From: Desulfovibrio sp. UCD-KL4C
GTDB taxonomy: Bacteria; Desulfobacterota; Desulfovibrionia; Desulfovibrionales; Desulfovibrionaceae
Assembly (NCBI RefSeq): GCF_006210265.1
Contig: NZ_VCNC01000004.1
Coordinates: 445,316 to 509,315 of the forward strand
Reading direction: 5' to 3'
Length of the DNA: 64,000 bases
Below are positions 60,820 through 64,000 of the stretch, in pieces. Numbering within the stretch: position 1 is the first letter of the stretch; every line of letters starts with the position of its first letter. Under the pieces are notes generated by a model that was not told the DNA's origin, ran no database searches, and was given only the letters and a program-made list of their open reading frames with translations. Both the position numbers and the translations under genes were made by a program.

Positions 60820-61183
60820 ATGGAGTTGGACAGATCATCGCCGCGGTTAATACCGGGGAGGAAAGTCCGGGCTCCGTAGGGCAGGGCGCTGGGTAACTCC
60901 CAGCGGAAGTGATTCCGGGAAAGTGCCACAGAAAACAGACCGCCCCGGTGTTTTTACACCGGAGTAAGGGTGAAACGGTGGAGTAAGAGCCCACCAGCGG
61001 CCATGGTGACATGACCGGCTAGGTAAACCCCGTCCGGAGCAAGACCAAATAGAAAAGCGTTTGAGGCCGGCCCGGCTGAAGCTTTCGGGTAGGTTGCTTG
61101 AGGTGTATGGTAACATACGCCCTAGAGGAATGATGATTATCCCGTTTTACGGGAACAAAACCCGGCTTACAGTCCGACTCCAT
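60820..61183 (+). ncRNA. rnpB: RNase P RNA (bacterial type A)
   Basis: It contains the universal elements: GGAGGAAAGTCCGGGCTCC, AGGGTGAAACGGTGGAGTAA with GAGCCCACC, the TAAACCCC segment, AGAGGAATGATGATTATCCC and a 3' end ACAGTCCGACTCCAT that pairs with the 5' ATGGAGTTGG. A T run follows. About 364 bases, a normal length. No separate promoter is obvious, since the preceding terminator abuts it. The catalytic RNA matures tRNA 5' ends. Confidence 0.97.
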
Positions 61184-61260
61184 CTTTTTTTGAGTCTTCC
61201 CTTGACCATATTTGATTTTTTCCTACGGTCGTGGGAAGAGTGTGGTTAAGGGAGAATTAT

Positions 61261-62490
61261 ATGAGTAAATCCGGTGAAGTCTGGGCTGTTATACTAGCTG
61301 CAGGCAGCGGCACACGCCTTGCCGCATCTGTTGGCGGGGTAAAAAAACAATTTCTTTTATGGAAGGGCTTTCCGCTCTTCTGGCATTCTGCCATTACTTT
61401 TTCAAATACACCTCGTATTTCAGGGCTTGTTTTTGTTTTTCCTCCTGACCAGGTTGAAGAAATGAAAGCAGTTGTATCCGGATTTGACGGATCGGATTCA
61501 CTCGGGCTGCCATTTAAAGTTGTAGCCGGAGGAGTAAGGCGTCAGGATTCTGTTTTTAACGGACTCAGCGCTTTACCTTCTAAGTGTGAATATGTTCTGG
61601 TTCATGACTCTGCTCGTCCTTTTGCCTCAGGTCCTCTTACTTCTAATATTATAGATATGCTTAAAAGCGGTGTTCAAGCTGTTGTTCCCGCCGTTGAAGT
61701 AACTGATACAATTAAAGAAATAGACGGTGAGACCGTTAAGCAAACTTTGGTTAGATCAAACCTTCGCGCTGTTCAGACACCGCAGGGCTTTTCTTTACCT
61801 GTTCTTATAGCCGCGCATAAAATGGCGGATGAAAAAGAGTGGGATGTAACGGATGACGCGTCTATGGTTGAAATGCTCGGCAGCCAATCAGAAGACGCTG
61901 AAACAGCCGGAACCAAAGTTCGTATTTGTGAAGGAGAGGAGTCAAACGTGAAGATTACAAATCCAGATGATTTGAAAAGACTTGAAGAAAAAATACCACC
62001 AGTTCCCTGCGTCGGCTGGGGATACGATGTGCACAGATATGGTCCCGGACGACCGATGGTTCTCGGCGGCGTGCCTATCCCTGGAGGTCCGGAGGTCGTT
62101 GCGCACTCAGATGGTGATGTCCTTTTGCATGCCTTGGCTGATGCAATTCTCGGACTTTTCGCTGGCGGTGATATCGGATTTCATTTTCCTGATACAAGTG
62201 CGGCCTGCGAAAATATGTCCAGCGGTATAATCCTCACTGAAGTTTTGGCAAAGGCTGACGAAGCTGGAGTTGATATTGTTCATGTTGATTTGACCGTCAT
62301 TGCTCAGATTCCGAAACTTTCTCCTCATCGCAACCTTATTCAAAAAAATATCGCGTCACTAATGGGACTTGATAAATCGCAGATTAATGTAAAAGCAACT
62401 ACCGAAGAAAAACTCGGTTTTACCGGTGAAAAAAAAGGTATTAAAGCTGTAGCGGCCGTGACCGGTTTGAAGAAGATTATTAAAGGCTGA
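61261..62490 (+). CDS. ispDF: Bifunctional IspD/IspF isoprenoid enzyme
   Basis: ATG 61261 (GGGAG 6 bases upstream) gives 409 residues; a frame back to 61231 is rejected. The N-terminal IspD (about 1-235) has ILAAGSGTRLA and VHDSARPF. The C-terminal IspF (about 250-405) has GWGYDVHRYGPGRPMVLGGV, HSDGDVLLHALADAILG and the metal-binding Asp/His. It catalyses cytidylylation and cyclisation in the MEP pathway in one chain; IspE is separate. It is 4 bases from the next gene. Confidence 0.97.
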   Translation: MSKSGEVWAVILAAGSGTRLAASVGGVKKQFLLWKGFPLFWHSAITFSNTPRISGLVFVFPPDQVEEMKAVVSGFDGSDSLGLPFKVVAGGVRRQDSVFNGLSALPSKCEYVLVHDSARPFASGPLTSNIIDMLKSGVQAVVPAVEVTDTIKEIDGETVKQTLVRSNLRAVQTPQGFSLPVLIAAHKMADEKEWDVTDDASMVEMLGSQSEDAETAGTKVRICEGEESNVKITNPDDLKRLEEKIPPVPCVGWGYDVHRYGPGRPMVLGGVPIPGGPEVVAHSDGDVLLHALADAILGLFAGGDIGFHFPDTSAACENMSSGIILTEVLAKADEAGVDIVHVDLTVIAQIPKLSPHRNLIQKNIASLMGLDKSQINVKATTEEKLGFTGEKKGIKAVAAVTGLKKIIKG

Positions 62491-62494
62491 GATT

Positions 62495-63397
62495 ATGAGT
62501 GAAAAGCGTACAAATAAGTTTTTGAAAGCTTTCACTCTGATTCTGGCGATAATTATTATTGCCGGATTTGCAGGATATTATACGCTTCAATATTACTCTG
62601 CTCAAAAAGTCCGAGAGGTTACAGCTAGATATTCTGATATTGCAAATATTGATTTTGATCGTGCTATGATAAACCCATTTGACCGTAGCATAAAAGTCTG
62701 GAATGTTCGTTGCGACTTTGCTATCGGCGGAACTTGCTCGGCAAAAGTTATTTCGGTAAAAAAGTTTGACGATAAACATAGGTTTCCATACTTTTTTAAA
62801 GGCAAGGCTCAAGGGGTGCGCGTTCCTGTTGATTTTATGAATATGGGAACTTTAACTCGTGACTTTCGTAAGATGGGTTACAATGAATTGCTTTTTGACC
62901 TCTCGGCTGACTACATATATGAGGATAAAGCTAAACGGTTGTCAGTGCATGACTTGCACTTTAACGGTGAGAATTTTTGCGAGTTGAATATAGATTTTGA
63001 TCTTGAAAATGTTAAGCTCGAGAGACCTGGAATAAGCGGTTTAATCGGAGTTAAGGTTTTAGATGGCGGAATTGTTCTGCGTGATAATTCTCTTATTTCC
63101 AAAATGATTAAGTCGTCTGCTTCTTCAGCTAAAGTCAGCTTGAATGACTATAGCAAAGGGGTGCTTGAAGATCTTCAACTTAAAATGCAAAAATCCAGAA
63201 GTACTGGGAACGGTTATGCTGAAGATTTTTATGGTGAGCTTATGAAGTTTATAGCGAAACCGGAATATTTTGTTTTACGCGTTGAGCCTGCTAAACCTGT
63301 TCCCCTTCTTTATGCTTTTATGGGTAACAGCTTTGAACATTTACTCAGTTTGTACGGAATAACCGCGTCAAGCAATTGCACTGCACAGAAAAATTGA
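62495..63397 (+). CDS. Membrane-anchored protein of unknown function
   Basis: The 300-residue protein has one N-terminal membrane helix (TLILAIIIIAGFAGYYTL, about 15-32). A mainly beta/mixed extracytoplasmic part follows, with DRAMINPFDRSIKVWNVRCD and two cysteines 9 residues apart (CDFAIGGTC). I recognise no family. AAAGG lies before the ATG, 4 bases after ispDF. A polymer- or lipid-handling envelope role is only conjecture. Confidence 0.75.
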   Translation: MSEKRTNKFLKAFTLILAIIIIAGFAGYYTLQYYSAQKVREVTARYSDIANIDFDRAMINPFDRSIKVWNVRCDFAIGGTCSAKVISVKKFDDKHRFPYFFKGKAQGVRVPVDFMNMGTLTRDFRKMGYNELLFDLSADYIYEDKAKRLSVHDLHFNGENFCELNIDFDLENVKLERPGISGLIGVKVLDGGIVLRDNSLISKMIKSSASSAKVSLNDYSKGVLEDLQLKMQKSRSTGNGYAEDFYGELMKFIAKPEYFVLRVEPAKPVPLLYAFMGNSFEHLLSLYGITASSNCTAQKN

Positions 63398-63480
63398 TAA
63401 GTTTTTAGATGGTTTTGATTTATAAATAATTGGAAATTAGATTGAATTTTCAGGACTAGCAAAGAGAACAAGGAGTGGCT

Positions 63481-64000
63481 ATGCGCCTATATAATACACT
63501 TGAACGTAAGAAAGAGGAATTTGTTCCTTTAAATGGCAATAAGGTCAGTTTGTATGCTTGCGGTATCACTGCTTATGATCTTTGTCATATCGGGCATGCT
63601 CGCTCCTCAGTTGTTTTCGACGTTTTAGTAAGATACCTGCGTTACAAAGGGTATGATGTTACATTTGTACGTAATTTTACTGATATTGATGATAAAATAA
63701 TTAACCGCGCAAATGAATCAGGTGTTTCAGCTGCAGATCTTGCTGAAAAGTTTATCGGTGAGTTTTATGTGGATATGGATAAGCTGAACATTCTTCGCGC
63801 TGATATTGAGCCTAAATGTACTGAGCATATTCCAGAAATGCTGGAACTGACTCAGACTCTTATTGATAAAGGGCATGCTTACTCAACTTCTTCCGGAGAT
63901 GTTTATTTTAAAGTCCGTTCTTTCGAAGGTTATGGCAAACTTTCCGGTAGAAATATCGAAGATTTGCAGTCAGGAGCACGCATTAAGCCTGGTGAAGAAA
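63481..64000 (+). CDS. cysS: Cysteinyl-tRNA synthetase, 5' part (runs off the window)
   Basis: About 173 residues of the N-terminus are present. [20 protein letters not shown] holds the zinc cysteine C27 and the HIGH motif (36-39). [19 protein letters not shown] and HIPEM follow. A good AAGGAG lies 7 bases before ATG 63481. Normal CysS is ~460-490 residues, so the KMSKS half is outside the window. It is downstream of ispDF and the unknown membrane gene. Confidence 0.97.
   Translation, partial: MRLYNTLERKKEEFVPLNGNKVSLYACGITAYDLCHIGHARSSVVFDVLVRYLRYKGYDVTFVRNFTDIDDKIINRANESGVSAADLAEKFIGEFYVDMDKLNILRADIEPKCTEHIPEMLELTQTLIDKGHAYSTSSGDVYFKVRSFEGYGKLSGRNIEDLQSGARIKPGEE

Noticed and set aside
1-64000. 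CRISPR arrays, transposases, integrases, prophage genes
   Set aside because: No regularly spaced short repeats with cas genes, no transposase or integrase motifs and no phage structural genes were seen.

Overview
The window looks like chromosomal DNA of a low-GC, probably marine, Desulfovibrio-type sulfate reducer (Desulfovibrionaceae, Maridesulfovibrio-like). This is inferred from gene content rather than from a database search. The indicators are many chemotaxis and two-component genes, a MucR regulator, a short DPLGLAGGD-type Rhs protein, a DUF164 zinc-ribbon gene followed by rnpB, a fused ispDF and cysS, and MauE-like and YkgJ proteins. Nearly all of the window is ordinary chromosome. No phage, insertion sequence or CRISPR array was seen.

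Bases 1-4320 are a scarred accessory region. It starts with the tail of a PQQ-type beta-propeller surface protein whose frame is broken. Next come a diverged 3' copy of an iron alcohol dehydrogenase gene fused to a decayed folD remnant, and then a short Rhs gene with a unique C-terminal domain. A membrane/zinc-ribbon gene overlaps the rhs end and is a candidate immunity gene. A 93-bp repeat of the Rhs tip follows, and then the intact alcohol dehydrogenase. The toxin/immunity module therefore lies between tip repeats, inside a block flanked by alcohol dehydrogenase 3' repeats.

Bases 5500-19600 carry queC with a coupled small gene, uvrA, and a minus-strand cluster (cheD, a secreted acetolactate decarboxylase, an HPt protein). 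They also hold a STAS protein next to a decayed reading frame, a PEP-CTERM-like secreted protein, an MFS transporter, a YgjP metallopeptidase, an aminotransferase/DEAD-helicase pair, and a MauE-like/rhodanese-lipoprotein pair.

Bases 19700-33600 are mostly signalling and storage metabolism: a chemoreceptor, a response regulator with a degenerate phosphatase-like tail, alanine dehydrogenase, a PAS kinase, an orphan MotB-like protein, MucR and glycogen phosphorylase. An AMIN-domain protein, pstB-phoU behind a phased Pho-box candidate, and a PAS/half-hemerythrin chimera complete this part.

Bases 33600-48000 contain a probable structured RNA upstream of rpsA, then sppA, an MBL hydrolase, a pseudo-receiver/TPR protein, twin small membrane coiled-coil proteins, a Cache/PAS kinase, htpX-htrA, thpR, pncC and serS. 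Bases 48000-53400 hold a sigma-54 activator divergent from a polar amino acid ABC transporter with a fused double permease. Bases 53400-58600 form a surface glycan cluster ending in a heptose nucleotidyltransferase gene. Bases 58700-64000 carry a tRNA with anticodon CAT, a Nif3-like gene, DUF164, RNase P RNA, ispDF, a membrane-anchored unknown and the 5' part of cysS.
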